Origin: Accumulibacter sp.
GTDB taxonomy: Bacteria; Pseudomonadota; Gammaproteobacteria; Burkholderiales; Rhodocyclaceae
Reading direction: 5' to 3'
Assembly (NCBI RefSeq): GCF_029255125.1
Contig: NZ_JAPUVR010000100.1
Span: forward strand, 62,001-126,000
Length of the DNA: 64,000 nucleotides
The notes below the pieces were generated by a model. It made no database searches and was not told the DNA's origin. It saw only the letters and a list, made by a program, of their open reading frames with translations. Of this stretch, positions 18,338 through 27,031 are shown piece by piece (within the stretch, counting starts at the first letter, position 1; each line of letters begins with the position of its first letter). A program made the translations under genes and the position numbers.

Positions 18338-18763
18338 TCAGGCATCCTCCGGCCCATTGCCCGAGCGCTTGCTTGCCTGTCGCGCGCGGCTGATCGTGTC
18401 GAGGACCTTGCCGGCATTGAACGGCTTGATGATGAAGCCGCCAGCTCCGCTCTGAATCGATTCGCGGACATTGTCAACGCTCGGACTGCCGGTGATCATG
18501 ACGACAGCGATCTGCGGGTGCATCGCCTTGATCGCCTGCAAGGCTTCGAGACCGTCCATCTCGGGCATCATCAAGTCCATGCAAACGATGTCCGGACGCA
18601 AGCGCTCGGCGAGTTCAAGGGCAACGACACCGTTCTTCGCCTCACCGACGACATCGTAATCACCACTGCGCAGAATGCTGCGCAGCAGCGTCCGGACCAC
18701 GTCATTGTCATCGACGATCAGCGCTCGCGGCTGATCTGACGGCGCACCACTTGCGTTCTTCAC
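18338..18763 (-). CDS. Single-domain response regulator (CheY-like)
   Basis: A 141-residue receiver domain with no output domain. Acidic pocket residues are in RALIVDDNDVV (Asp18, Asp19). The phosphoacceptor is Asp63 in IVCMDLMMPEMDG. The Thr is in VVMITGSPSV and the conserved Lys in GGFIIKPFNAGK. A 13-residue N-terminal extension precedes the domain. It could act in chemotaxis or a phosphorelay. No kinase is adjacent, so the partner is unknown. Confidence 0.9.
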   Translation of the reverse strand: MKNASGAPSDQPRALIVDDNDVVRTLLRSILRSGDYDVVGEAKNGVVALELAERLRPDIVCMDLMMPEMDGLEALQAIKAMHPQIAVVMITGSPSVDNVRESIQSGAGGFIIKPFNAGKVLDTISRARQASKRSGNGPEDA

Positions 18764-18886
18764 TCGCCAACCTCGTTCCGTTTCTACCTTTTCGGTGTAG
18801 ACCGACGCATGCGACCGTGGGGTAAGTGCGGGAAAGGCCTCTTCGTGCTAAATTGAAGTCTTTCCAGTTCACTCAGCCTTGCCGAC

Positions 18887-21800
18887 ATGCCTGAAAACGC
18901 CCCTCCCGCTACGGTGAAAGCCCGCGTGAACATCAAAAAGGCAGGGCTGTATGTGGTTCTCGCCCTGCTTGTCATCGGTGCTCTAGGTTTCCTTGTCCTG
19001 CCCCCGGTGGTCAACTCGTTGCTGACCGACCAGCTCTCCAGGGTCCTGCACCGCCCAGTCGAGGTCGGAAGCGTGAGCATAAACCCGTACACGCTGTCTG
19101 CGCAAGTTGCTGGCCTGCGCGTCGGTGAAAAGGGCGGAGGGTCGGCGGTCGTCAGCTTCGAGACTCTGTTTGTCGATGTTGACTGGGGCTCGCTGCTGCG
19201 CGGCGGGCCGGTGGTCAGCGAGGTCAGACTCGCTGCGCCAATGTTGCGGTTGGTTCGCCTGCCCGACGGTCGCCTCAATTTCAGTGATCTGATCGACGAA
19301 TTCATGGCAAGACCGGCGACAGACGATCCGCTGCCACTTTTTTCAATCAACAACATCAAAGTCAGCGACGGCAAAATCGAGTTCGATGACCAGGTGCTGG
19401 CGGAAAGCCATCTGATCAGCGACATCAACATCGGCCTGCCGTTCATCTCCACCTTGCCGGATTCGACCGAGATCTTCGTCGAGCCGGTTTTTTCGGCCTC
19501 GATCGACGGAGCGCCGCTGGCCGTGCAAGGCAGGAGCAAGCCTTTTGCCGACTCACAGGAGAGCGAAATCGGTTTCGCTCTGCACGCTGTGCAGGTGGGC
19601 AAATACATCGGCTATTCGCCGATTCGCCTGCCGGTCAAGGTGCTCTCCGGGGTGCTCGACGGCGACCTGAAGATTGTCTTCAAGCGCAACCGAGAAGAGG
19701 GACCGTCGCTCAGTCTGGCGGGGACCGCGACGCTCGCTGATCTTGTCGTGCAGGATACCGGCGGGGCGCCTTTGCTCGCGCTCAAACACCTGGAAGTCGC
19801 GGCGTCGTCGCTCGATCCACTGCGTCGCCGCTTTGCCATCGATCGGGTTGCTGCGGAATCGCCGGAAATTCATGCACGCGTCGGGCGCCAGGGTGAGGTC
19901 AACTGGATCGAGTACTTCAAGCAGGAAACGGCTGCACGCCAGACATCCTCTGCAGCGGCGGCAAGCGCGGCAGCAACGGCACCGGTCGAATGGTCGCTCG
20001 CTGGAGCGAAGATCTCCGGGGGTACTTTGCGCTGGCTTGACGAGTCGCACGGTACGCCGTTCAAGGCGAGCATTGAGGGCATCGAAGTCAATCTGGGCAA
20101 AGTGGATAGCCGAGGCGGTGCGCCGACCGAGTTCGACGCGGCGTGGCGCGTCGATTTCGCCCAATGGTTGAAGACTGACGCGGTGGCCGTTCGCGGCGGG
20201 CGGCTGGACCTCGTCAAGCGCCAGATCACGATCGATGAGGTCAGCTCGCGCACGGCGCGTGTGCTGCTGCGACGAACAGCCGATGGTCGGATCGAGTTCG
20301 TGCCACCGCCGCAGTTGCGCGCGGTTGCGGCGGCGCGGAAGGATCCCGAGGGGCCTTGGAAGATCGTCGTCAGCAAGTACCGTGGCGAAGATCTTGCGGT
20401 GCGTTTCGAGGATGCCGCAGTTTCGCCGGCGACGACGCATGCACTCGATGGGATGAGCCTCCTGCTGGAGAACGTTTCGAGCGATCTGGCGCAGAGGGTA
20501 CGGCTATCGACGCGTTTCCGGCTGAACCGCAAGGGGGAAATCGAACTGGCGGGCGACATTCGCCCGGCGCCACTCGACACGGACCTCAAGCTGCTGCTCA
20601 GGACGGTCGAGTTGCTGCCACTGCAACCCTATTTCACCGAGCGACTGAACATCGACCTGACGCGCGGGCAAGTGACCCTGGCCGGCAATGTGCAGTTGCG
20701 CCAGACGAGCGGTGGCAGTTTCGAGGCAGGCAAGCTGAGCGGCGGATTCTCCGGTCAGGTCACGGTGGGCGATCTGCAGGCGGTAGACAAGCTCAACTCG
20801 GCCGACTTCGTAAAGTGGAAGTCGCTGTACTTTGGCCACGTGGATGCCAAGATCAATCCGAATTCGCTGTCGATCGGTCAGGTGGCATTGGCCGACTTCT
20901 TTGCGCGCGTGATTGTCAGTCGTCAAGGTGACCTCAACCTTCTGCAGATCGTGCGCCAGTCGGAACCTCATTCCGCGGCAGCGGCGGTTGCGGCCGACAA
21001 GACGGCGCCCAGTGCCGCGGGTGGCAAGGCGACGGCAGCGGTTGCAACGAGCGAGCGGGCGCTGCCGCCAATAAGCATTGGTAAGATCACGCTGCAGGGC
21101 GGCGACATCCGGTTTACCGACAACTTCGTCAAACCGAACTATTCGGCCAACCTTCGCCAGGTCGGAGGCACGATCAGCGGCTTGTCGTCAGCCCCGAATA
21201 CGGTGGCGAGCCTGGATCTGCGTGGCACCTACGACAACATCGCGCCGTTGATGATCGCTGGTCAGCTCAACCCGCTGGCCAGAAAGCCGTCGCTCGACCT
21301 GCAGGCGGAGGTCAAGGGAATCGAGATGACCTCACTCTCTCCCTATTCGGGCAAGTATGCGGGCTACGCGATCGAGAAAGGCAAGCTTTCGGTTTATGTC
21401 AAGTACAAGATTGATGATCGACAGCTGAGTGCGGAGAACCGCATCTTTCTCGATCAGCTTACCTTCGGCAGTCCGGTTGACAGCCCGGACGCGACGAAGC
21501 TGCCAGTGACGCTTGCGGTTGCCCTGCTAAAGAACCGAAACGGCGAGATCGATATCAACCTGCCGATCTCAGGTTCGCTCGATGATCCGGAATTCAGCGT
21601 CGGCGGGCTTATCGTCAAGGTCGTGGTCAATCTGTTGGGCAAGGCGCTGACTTCACCGTTTGCCTTGCTCGGCGCGGTTTTCGGTGGCGGCGAGGAGTTG
21701 TCGAGCCTGGATTTCGACTCCGGGCGGGCGGGGATCGCGGGCGAAGCGGTGCAGCGACTCGACAAGCTCGGCAAAGCGCTGCTCGACCGACCGGCGCTCA

Positions 21801-22267
21801 AGCTCGAGATCCAGGGTACGGCTGATCCGGAAACCGATTCGGAAGGTCTGAAGCGCGATCGCCTCGAGCGCAAGGTCAAGGCACTGCAGCGCGAGGAGCT
21901 GACCAGGAAGGCCGTGCAAACCGGCTCGGCGGACGAGATCACGGTTTCGGCCAAGGACTACCCGGTCCTGCTCGAGCGCGTCTATCGCAACGAAAAGTTC
22001 CCCAAACCGCGCAACCTTGTTGGCTTGGTCAAAGGTCTGCCAAGTGACGAAATGGAAAAGCTGATCCTCGCCAACTCGGCCATCGACGAGGACGATCTGC
22101 GTGACCTGGCGGATCGGCGGGGAAAGGCAGCACGCGACTGGTTGCTGGCGCACGACATTCCGGGCGAGCGCGTTTTCCTGCTGCCGGGCAAAGTCGGGTC
22201 GACGGACGGCAAGAACGGGTCCGCGGCGCCCGCGAAAGGCGGGCGCGCCGTGTTCTCGCTAAGGTAA
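18887..22267 (+). CDS. Large envelope protein of the DUF748 (AsmA-like) family
   Basis: A 1126-residue protein. A short cytoplasmic tail is followed by one membrane helix (about residues 20-42: LYVVLALLVIGALGFLVLPP). A long periplasmic region of repeated beta-rich segments follows, recognisable by ISINPYTLSAQVAGLRV-like VSINPYTLSAQVAGLRV, FSINNIKVSDGKIEFDD and SIGKITLQGGDIRFTDNFVK. These are hallmarks of DUF748/AsmA-like proteins, thought to form lipid-conducting grooves between the two membranes. The C-terminus (RDLADRRGKAARDWLLAHDI) matches the family end. It has no evident operon partner and is convergent with bamD. Confidence 0.85.
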   Translation: MPENAPPATVKARVNIKKAGLYVVLALLVIGALGFLVLPPVVNSLLTDQLSRVLHRPVEVGSVSINPYTLSAQVAGLRVGEKGGGSAVVSFETLFVDVDWGSLLRGGPVVSEVRLAAPMLRLVRLPDGRLNFSDLIDEFMARPATDDPLPLFSINNIKVSDGKIEFDDQVLAESHLISDINIGLPFISTLPDSTEIFVEPVFSASIDGAPLAVQGRSKPFADSQESEIGFALHAVQVGKYIGYSPIRLPVKVLSGVLDGDLKIVFKRNREEGPSLSLAGTATLADLVVQDTGGAPLLALKHLEVAASSLDPLRRRFAIDRVAAESPEIHARVGRQGEVNWIEYFKQETAARQTSSAAAASAAATAPVEWSLAGAKISGGTLRWLDESHGTPFKASIEGIEVNLGKVDSRGGAPTEFDAAWRVDFAQWLKTDAVAVRGGRLDLVKRQITIDEVSSRTARVLLRRTADGRIEFVPPPQLRAVAAARKDPEGPWKIVVSKYRGEDLAVRFEDAAVSPATTHALDGMSLLLENVSSDLAQRVRLSTRFRLNRKGEIELAGDIRPAPLDTDLKLLLRTVELLPLQPYFTERLNIDLTRGQVTLAGNVQLRQTSGGSFEAGKLSGGFSGQVTVGDLQAVDKLNSADFVKWKSLYFGHVDAKINPNSLSIGQVALADFFARVIVSRQGDLNLLQIVRQSEPHSAAAAVAADKTAPSAAGGKATAAVATSERALPPISIGKITLQGGDIRFTDNFVKPNYSANLRQVGGTISGLSSAPNTVASLDLRGTYDNIAPLMIAGQLNPLARKPSLDLQAEVKGIEMTSLSPYSGKYAGYAIEKGKLSVYVKYKIDDRQLSAENRIFLDQLTFGSPVDSPDATKLPVTLAVALLKNRNGEIDINLPISGSLDDPEFSVGGLIVKVVVNLLGKALTSPFALLGAVFGGGEELSSLDFDSGRAGIAGEAVQRLDKLGKALLDRPALKLEIQGTADPETDSEGLKRDRLERKVKALQREELTRKAVQTGSADEITVSAKDYPVLLERVYRNEKFPKPRNLVGLVKGLPSDEMEKLILANSAIDEDDLRDLADRRGKAARDWLLAHDIPGERVFLLPGKVGSTDGKNGSAAPAKGGRAVFSLR

Positions 22268-22299
22268 GTCGGCTACCAGGTCGCGCGCACCGAGGACGC

Positions 22300-23097
22300 T
22301 CACCAGAGCCTCCACCAAGGCTCCTGGCGCTGGGCCAAGCCGCGCGTGTAATACTCGCTCTGCGGGAAGTTCTTGCGCATGACGCGACTGGCATCGTCGC
22401 GCAAGTCGGTCAGACCAAGCGCATCGTAAGCGCTGATCATGATGAACAAGGCCTCTTCGTTGGCTGGGGTATCGGGGTAGTTCTTTACCGCGTATTGCGC
22501 TCGGTTTGCCGCCGCCAAGTAGGCGCCACGCTTCATGTAATAGCGTGCGACGTGCAGCTCGAGCCGAGCCAGCGCGTTGACCAGGTATTTCATCCGCAGC
22601 AGCGCGTCGGGAGTGTACTTGCTGTCAGGAAAGCGGGTGACCAGTTCTTTGAACGCGTCGAAGGATTCGCGCGCACCTTTCGGGTCGCGCTCGCTCATGT
22701 CCTGGCTGCTGATCGCTCCCAGAATCCCTTGGTCCTCGTTGAAATTGATCAGGCCGCGCAGGTAGTGCACATAATCGACATTCGGATGATTCGGGTGCAG
22801 CTTGATGAAGCGGTCGCAGGCGGCGAGCGCCGAGGCGGGCTCGAAATCCTTCCAGTAGGCGTAAGCAATCTCGATCTGGGCCTGCTGCGCGTAACGCCCG
22901 TACGGATAGCGCGACTCCAGCTTTTCGAAGTACTTGACGGCTTTCGCGTAGGAGCCCTCGTTCAGGGCATCCTTGGCTTCCGTATAGAGCTTGTTTGCCG
23001 ACCAACCGGCGGTTTCATCCTTCTCGGCCGGTAACAACCCGCAGCCCGAGATAAGCGAGGTGACGATAAACGTTGCGATAACCGCTAAACTACGCAT
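22300..23097 (-). CDS. bamD: Outer-membrane protein assembly factor BamD
   Basis: A 265-residue lipoprotein. Its signal peptide ends in ISGC (Cys19). TPR repeats follow, with LYTEAKDALNEGSYAKAVKY, YPYGRYAQQAQIEIAYAYWK and KFYPDSKYTPDA-like RFPDSKYTPDALLRMKYL, the standard BamD pattern. As part of the BAM complex it helps insert beta-barrels such as the BtuB homologue encoded at 43.7 kb. It is divergent from rluD, with only 19 bases between the start codons, an arrangement conserved in many betaproteobacteria. Confidence 0.95.
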   Translation of the reverse strand: MRSLAVIATFIVTSLISGCGLLPAEKDETAGWSANKLYTEAKDALNEGSYAKAVKYFEKLESRYPYGRYAQQAQIEIAYAYWKDFEPASALAACDRFIKLHPNHPNVDYVHYLRGLINFNEDQGILGAISSQDMSERDPKGARESFDAFKELVTRFPDSKYTPDALLRMKYLVNALARLELHVARYYMKRGAYLAAANRAQYAVKNYPDTPANEEALFIMISAYDALGLTDLRDDASRVMRKNFPQSEYYTRGLAQRQEPWWRLW

Positions 23098-23116
23098 GAT
23101 GGGGAAGCCAGAGAAT

Positions 23117-24250
23117 ATGGACGCGCCGACCGACGCGACAAGCCGTGCACCGGGAGCGGCCGATTATAGCGCAAACGCCGGAATTGCCCTCAGGGTGCCG
23201 GTTCAATGCGCAGGCTGGCGTCTTGATCGGGTTCTCGCCCATCTGTTGGCGAATCACTCGCGCAGCCGTTTGCAGAATTGGGTGCGTGCCGGGCGGGTGA
23301 CTATCGCCGGCGTACCGACGGTCGAGCCGCGGCACAAACTGTGGGGCGGTGAACTGATCGAGCTCGCCGAAGTACGCGATGAGCGTCAGGCGCCGGCCGA
23401 TCCAGAGAATATTCCGCTAGACATCGTCTTTGAGGATGACAGCCTGATCGTTCTCGACAAGCCGGCCGGGTTGGTCGTCCACCCCGGCAACGGCAACTGG
23501 CACGGAACCTTGCTCAACGCGCTGTTGCACCACGCGCCGCAGCTTGATCGCCTGCCGCGGGCGGGAATCGTCCATCGCCTGGACAAGGACACCTCGGGCT
23601 TGCTGGTCGTTGCCAAGACGCTCGAGGCGCAAACCCATCTCGTTCGCCAGTTGCAGGCACGTAGTGTGCAGAGGCTTTATTACGCTGTTGTACACGGCAT
23701 CGTCGGGCAGGCTGGCACGGTCGATGCGCCGATTGGCCGCCATCCGACGGTGCGCACGCGGATGGCGGTGGTTGGTAGCGGCAAACCCGCGCGAACCGCT
23801 TATCGCGTGCTCGAACGCTTCCTCGCCAGCACCTTGATCGAGTGTGCTCTGGAAACCGGGCGTACGCATCAGATCCGGGTGCATATGACGGCCATCGGCC
23901 ACCCCTTGATTGGCGACCCGGTCTACGCTGGCAGCCGCAGCGGCACGCCCCTGCGCAGCGCGTTGGCGCGCCAAGCGCTGCATGCCTGGCGCTTGGCCTT
24001 GATCCATCCGCTGCACGGAATGGGGATGGCGTGGACGTCGGAGCTGCCGGCCGACCTGCTCGCTGTGATTGAACGCTTGCGGCACGAAGCGCTGAGGGGT
24101 GGAAGTCGCGCCGCGCGCTGCGAACTGTCGGCGGATGAGGAGAAGGCGCCTCTGGGCCGTACCAGTGGCACTGTGTTGCAGCAAGCTGTCGTTGGCGCCG
24201 AGGACGATGGCGTAGGTGAATGGGAGGGCGACGATGGTGGCGACCCGTAG
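23117..24250 (+). CDS. rluD: 23S rRNA pseudouridine synthase RluD
   Basis: A 377-residue pseudouridine synthase. An S4 RNA-binding domain (about residues 30-85: RSRLQNWVRAGRVTIAGVPT) precedes the catalytic domain. The catalytic Asp is in GIVHRLDKDTSGLLVVAKTL. Further motifs are TGRTHQIRVHM and GDPVYAG. It modifies helix 69 of 23S rRNA. The last 55 or so residues (after ERLRHEALRG) are an unusual low-complexity, acidic tail that overlaps the ribosome-binding site and start of the next gene. The ATG at 23117 is preferred; ATGs at 23096 and 23099 are alternatives. Confidence 0.92.
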   Translation: MDAPTDATSRAPGAADYSANAGIALRVPVQCAGWRLDRVLAHLLANHSRSRLQNWVRAGRVTIAGVPTVEPRHKLWGGELIELAEVRDERQAPADPENIPLDIVFEDDSLIVLDKPAGLVVHPGNGNWHGTLLNALLHHAPQLDRLPRAGIVHRLDKDTSGLLVVAKTLEAQTHLVRQLQARSVQRLYYAVVHGIVGQAGTVDAPIGRHPTVRTRMAVVGSGKPARTAYRVLERFLASTLIECALETGRTHQIRVHMTAIGHPLIGDPVYAGSRSGTPLRSALARQALHAWRLALIHPLHGMGMAWTSELPADLLAVIERLRHEALRGGSRAARCELSADEEKAPLGRTSGTVLQQAVVGAEDDGVGEWEGDDGGDP

Positions 24251-25016
24251 CGACGACTGGCTTGTCGCCGATTGGCCGGCACCGCGAGCGGTACGCAGCC
24301 TGCTGACGACGCGTTCAGGCGGTGTCAGCCGTGCTCCGTATGCCAGTTTCAACCTTGGCGATCATGTCGGTGACGATCCGCTCGCGGTGGCGATCAATCG
24401 GCGGAGCTTGGACACGCACCTGCCCGCCTCCCCGGTCTGGTTGCAACAGGTGCATGGTACCAATGTCGTCGAGGCACATGGTGTAGGAGCAATGGGTGCG
24501 CCGCTCGCGGATGCTGCGCTAACGCGCTCCCCGGGGGTGGTCTGTGGCGTGTTGACCGCTGACTGCCTGCCGTTGCTGCTCTGCGATCGTGCTGGCAGCG
24601 TCGTCGCAGCGGCACACGCCGGTTGGCGGGGGTTGCTGGCGGGCATCGTGCAAACCACGGTACGGGCGATGGCGGTCGACGGCGGCGATCTATTGGCCTA
24701 TCTCGGTCCGGCGATAGGGCCGCAGGCGTTCGTCGTCGGGGACGACGTGCGTAGCGCTTTTGTCGACTCGGCAGCGCGCGCAGCGGCTGCCTTCCGACCG
24801 CTTGCGCCGCCAAGTCAGGCGAACGGGCAAACGGACGTGCATTCCTGGCTGGCCGATATCTACCTGCTGGCGCGTCAGGCGCTCGCCGAGGTCGGCGTCG
24901 AGACGGTCTTCGGCGGCGAATACTGTACGGTCGGTGACGCGCGGCGCTTCTTTTCCTACCGTCGCGACGGAGTGACGGGACGGATGGCATCTCTGATCTG
25001 GCTGACGACCGACTGA
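24234..25016 (+). CDS. pgeF: Laccase-domain purine nucleoside phosphorylase / peptidoglycan editing factor
   Basis: A 260-residue YfiH/PgeF-family protein. Diagnostic motifs are TTRSGGVSRAPYASFNLGDH, QQVHGTNVV, GVLTADCLPLLLCDRAGSV with the metal-ligand Cys, HAGWRGLLAGIV with a ligand His, and a C-terminal YCTVGDARRFFSYRRDGVTG. Family members act on purine nucleosides and/or correct misincorporated residues in peptidoglycan. The start at 24234 has GGGAGG five to six bases upstream and overlaps rluD by 17 bases. rluD-pgeF is a common pair. Confidence 0.93.
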   Translation: MVATRSDDWLVADWPAPRAVRSLLTTRSGGVSRAPYASFNLGDHVGDDPLAVAINRRSLDTHLPASPVWLQQVHGTNVVEAHGVGAMGAPLADAALTRSPGVVCGVLTADCLPLLLCDRAGSVVAAAHAGWRGLLAGIVQTTVRAMAVDGGDLLAYLGPAIGPQAFVVGDDVRSAFVDSAARAAAAFRPLAPPSQANGQTDVHSWLADIYLLARQALAEVGVETVFGGEYCTVGDARRFFSYRRDGVTGRMASLIWLTTD

Positions 25017-25235
25017 TCAGTCGGTCGGGGGTGGAGAGCCGCCGTGCTCCTGGTCAGCGGCCGGCAATCGGCGCTGCGCGCGCTGCCGGCGCGCCGAACC
25101 GGAGAACACCCAGAGCAGCAGCGCAACCGGCAGCAGGCCGTAGAAAAGAAAGCTCAGCACGGCGGCGACGAGATTGCCTTCGGTCAGCGCCATGAGCAGG
25201 GTCACGTACAGCCAGGCGATTGCAACAATGTGCAT
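25017..25235 (-). CDS. Small two-helix membrane protein
   Basis: A 72-residue protein from the ATG at 25235. Two hydrophobic segments are visible: MHIVAIAWLYVTLLMAL and VAAVLSFLFYGLLPVALLLW. A basic then polar tail follows (SGSARRQRAQRR). The function is not known; small proteins of this type are widespread in betaproteobacteria. It converges with pgeF; the stops abut. Confidence 0.7.
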   Translation of the reverse strand: MHIVAIAWLYVTLLMALTEGNLVAAVLSFLFYGLLPVALLLWVFSGSARRQRAQRRLPAADQEHGGSPPPTD

Positions 25236-25356
25236 CGGGCGATTATACGGTGCCTGCGCCGACGCGGTAGCGAGACGATGGCGCTTTTCGGCGGCCGCAC
25301 ATCCTGCCAACTGAGGCCAGAAGTCGGCTGTACATTGTCATATCGCCAATTGTCCA

Positions 25357-25385
25357 TTGACATGCCTGATGCTGCAATGCAGAAT
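25357..25385 (+). promoter_or_regulatory. Sigma-70 type promoter of phaB
   Basis: A consensus -35 TTGACA (25357-25362), a 17-base spacer and a -10 CAGAAT (25380-25385; four of six matches) lie about 100 bases before phaB. The start point would be near 25392, with a leader of about 96 bases. The spacer and -10 are overlapped by the palindrome CTGCAATGCAG. Confidence 0.55.
25372..25382. promoter_or_regulatory. Candidate PhaR operator over the phaB promoter
   Basis: CTGCAATGCAG is a perfect inverted repeat of form CTGC-N3-GCAG. This is the form I recall for PhaR sites in Rhodobacter. It covers the end of the spacer and the first three bases of the -10, so a bound repressor would block RNA polymerase. 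phaR itself lies directly downstream of phaB. Confidence 0.55.
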
Positions 25386-25487
25386 CGCCGGTCGGGGCGC
25401 TTGGCCCTGAGCGTAGGGGATTGGATTGTATTGGTGGCGGTGCCTTGCCGCAGCTTGTCTCATTCGTCAACAGGAAAGGAAAGAACT

Positions 25488-26231
25488 ATGACACAACGTG
25501 TTGCTTTGGTTACGGGAGCCATGGGCGGGATCGGTACGGCCATCTGCCAGGAACTGGCCAAGGCGGGTCACAAGGTGGTCGCTGCCTATCATCCGGAGTT
25601 CGACAAGCCGGCCGAGTGGACCGCGGCCATGGCAGAGGCTGGGTTCAACGACTTCATCTGTGTTGCTGGCGACGTTTCCGACTATGACACGTGTGTCGCC
25701 TTGGTCGCCGAAGCGGAAGCGAAGGCGGGTCCGATCGACATTCTGGTCAACAACGCGGGTATCACCCGTGACCGGATGTTCGCCAAGATGGAAGCCGCGC
25801 AGTGGAATGCCGTGATTTCGACCAACCTGTCGAGCCTGTTCAACATGACGAAGCAGGTTTCGGCGAAGATGGCCGAGCGTGGTTGGGGCCGGATCATCAA
25901 CATTTCGTCGGTCAATGGGCTGCGCGGCCAGGCCGGGCAAACGAACTATTCGGCTGCGAAGGCTGGCGTCATCGGTTTCACCAAGGCGCTGGCAGCCGAA
26001 CTGGCGGCCAAGGGGGTCACCGTGAATGCGATTACCCCTGGGTACGTCGCGACCCCGATGGTCATGGCGATCAAACCCGAAATCCTGCAAAGCATCATCG
26101 AGACCGTGCCGATGAAGCGTCTGGCCAGGCCCGAAGAGATCGGCGGCGCCTGCGTTTACCTGGCGTCGGAAATCGCCGGTTTCATGACCGGGTCGACGAT
26201 GAATATCTGTGGCGGTCTTTACTACCAGTAA
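25488..26231 (+). CDS. phaB: Acetoacetyl-CoA reductase (NADPH), polyhydroxyalkanoate synthesis
   Basis: A 247-residue short-chain dehydrogenase. The cofactor loop TGAMGGIGTAI is at about residues 9-19, NNAGI follows near 90, and the catalytic Ser-Tyr-Lys is in NISSVNGLRGQAGQTNYSAA followed by KAG. YHPEFDKPAEW and the ending TGSTMNICGGLYYQ are typical of PhaB rather than FabG. It reduces acetoacetyl-CoA to (R)-3-hydroxybutyryl-CoA, the monomer for PHB. The ATG at 25488 has AGGAAAGGAAAG upstream. No phaA or phaC is adjacent here. Confidence 0.94.
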   Translation: MTQRVALVTGAMGGIGTAICQELAKAGHKVVAAYHPEFDKPAEWTAAMAEAGFNDFICVAGDVSDYDTCVALVAEAEAKAGPIDILVNNAGITRDRMFAKMEAAQWNAVISTNLSSLFNMTKQVSAKMAERGWGRIINISSVNGLRGQAGQTNYSAAKAGVIGFTKALAAELAAKGVTVNAITPGYVATPMVMAIKPEILQSIIETVPMKRLARPEEIGGACVYLASEIAGFMTGSTMNICGGLYYQ

Positions 26232-26254
26232 ACTTCTTGTTTAGGAAGGTGAGA

Positions 26255-26282
26255 CAGGCTCCGCGAGGAGCCTGTTTTTTTT
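26255..26282 (+). terminator. Rho-independent terminator after phaB
   Basis: A perfect 8-bp stem (CAGGCTCC / GGAGCCTG) with loop GCGA is followed by eight T residues, 24 bases after the phaB stop. It separates phaB from phaR, which appears to have its own promoter just downstream. Confidence 0.92.
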
Positions 26283-26290
26283 CGCCGGAG

Positions 26291-26312
26291 TATAATTGTG
26301 GTGCACCGCACC
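26291..26312 (+). promoter_or_regulatory. phaR -10 element with overlapping palindrome (candidate PhaR autoregulatory site)
   Basis: A perfect -10 hexamer TATAAT lies at 26291-26296; no good -35 is visible because the region is occupied by the phaB terminator. The inverted repeat GGTGC-ACC-GCACC at 26300-26312 covers the expected start point near 26303. Its core TGC-N3-GCA is the same as in the phaB site, so repression of phaR by its own product is plausible. Confidence 0.5.
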
Positions 26313-26365
26313 AACGGGCGCCGGAAAGTCCGTCGAGTCATCCGCCTATGGAGGAAAGGGTCGCC

Positions 26366-26938
26366 ATGCCCGAGCAGCAGCCACGATTGATCAAGAAGTA
26401 TCCCAACCGTCGTCTTTACGATACGAAGACGAGCGCCTATATCACGCTGAGCGATGTCAAGGATCTTGTCCTGGCGCGCGAGCACTTCAACGTGCTGGAC
26501 GCAAAGACGAGTGAGGACATTACGCGCAGCATTCTCCTACAGATCATTCTGGAGGAGGAAGCCGCGGGAATTCCGCTTTTTACAACGGAGCTATTAGCCC
26601 AGATGATCCGCTTCTACGGGCATGCCATGCAGGGAATGCTTGGCAAGTACCTCGAGACGAACATCAAGTCTTTCATCGAGTTCCAGAAAAAACTGCAGGA
26701 ACAGTCGCAGTCGCTTTATGGTGAAAGCAGCAGTCAGATGCAGAGCGACATGTGGTCGCAGTTCATGAATTTCCAGGGCCCGGCGATGCAGACGATGATG
26801 GCTACCTACATGGAGCAAAGTCGCAAGATGTTGCACCAGATGCAGGATCAGTTGAAGACGCAAACTCGAACGCTATTCACTAGCATCCAGATCCCCGGCT
26901 TTGGCGGCGATAAGCCGACGAAAGACGGGGATCAGTAA
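26366..26938 (+). CDS. phaR: Polyhydroxyalkanoate synthesis transcriptional repressor PhaR
   Basis: A 190-residue protein. The N-terminal PHB/PHA accumulation regulator domain is unmistakable: LIKKYPNRRLYDTKTSAYIT, then LSDVKDLVLAREHFNVLDAK and SEDITRSILLQIILEEE. The central segment FIEFQKKLQEQ and the Met/Gln-rich C-terminus fit the family. PhaR binds DNA and PHA granules; when polymer appears it leaves the DNA and phasin and related genes are expressed. The ATG at 26366 has GAGGAAAGG six bases upstream. Confidence 0.95.
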   Translation: MPEQQPRLIKKYPNRRLYDTKTSAYITLSDVKDLVLAREHFNVLDAKTSEDITRSILLQIILEEEAAGIPLFTTELLAQMIRFYGHAMQGMLGKYLETNIKSFIEFQKKLQEQSQSLYGESSSQMQSDMWSQFMNFQGPAMQTMMATYMEQSRKMLHQMQDQLKTQTRTLFTSIQIPGFGGDKPTKDGDQ

Positions 26939-27031
26939 GCGCGCCGGGCGCGCGCCGCACACACTCACATTCTACTTCGGCCGGCCTCGGCCGTCGCTGC
27001 GCTGCCGCATGGCGGATCACTGGCAGCGAAA

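Noticed and set aside
22991..23116. Upstream extension of rluD into bamD
   Set aside because: The extension is antisense to the bamD signal peptide and lies outside the known RluD domain; the later ATG is preferred.
26944..26962. GC-rich inverted repeat after phaR (GCGCG around CCGGG)
   Set aside because: There is no T-run and the arms are simple alternating GC; too weak to call.
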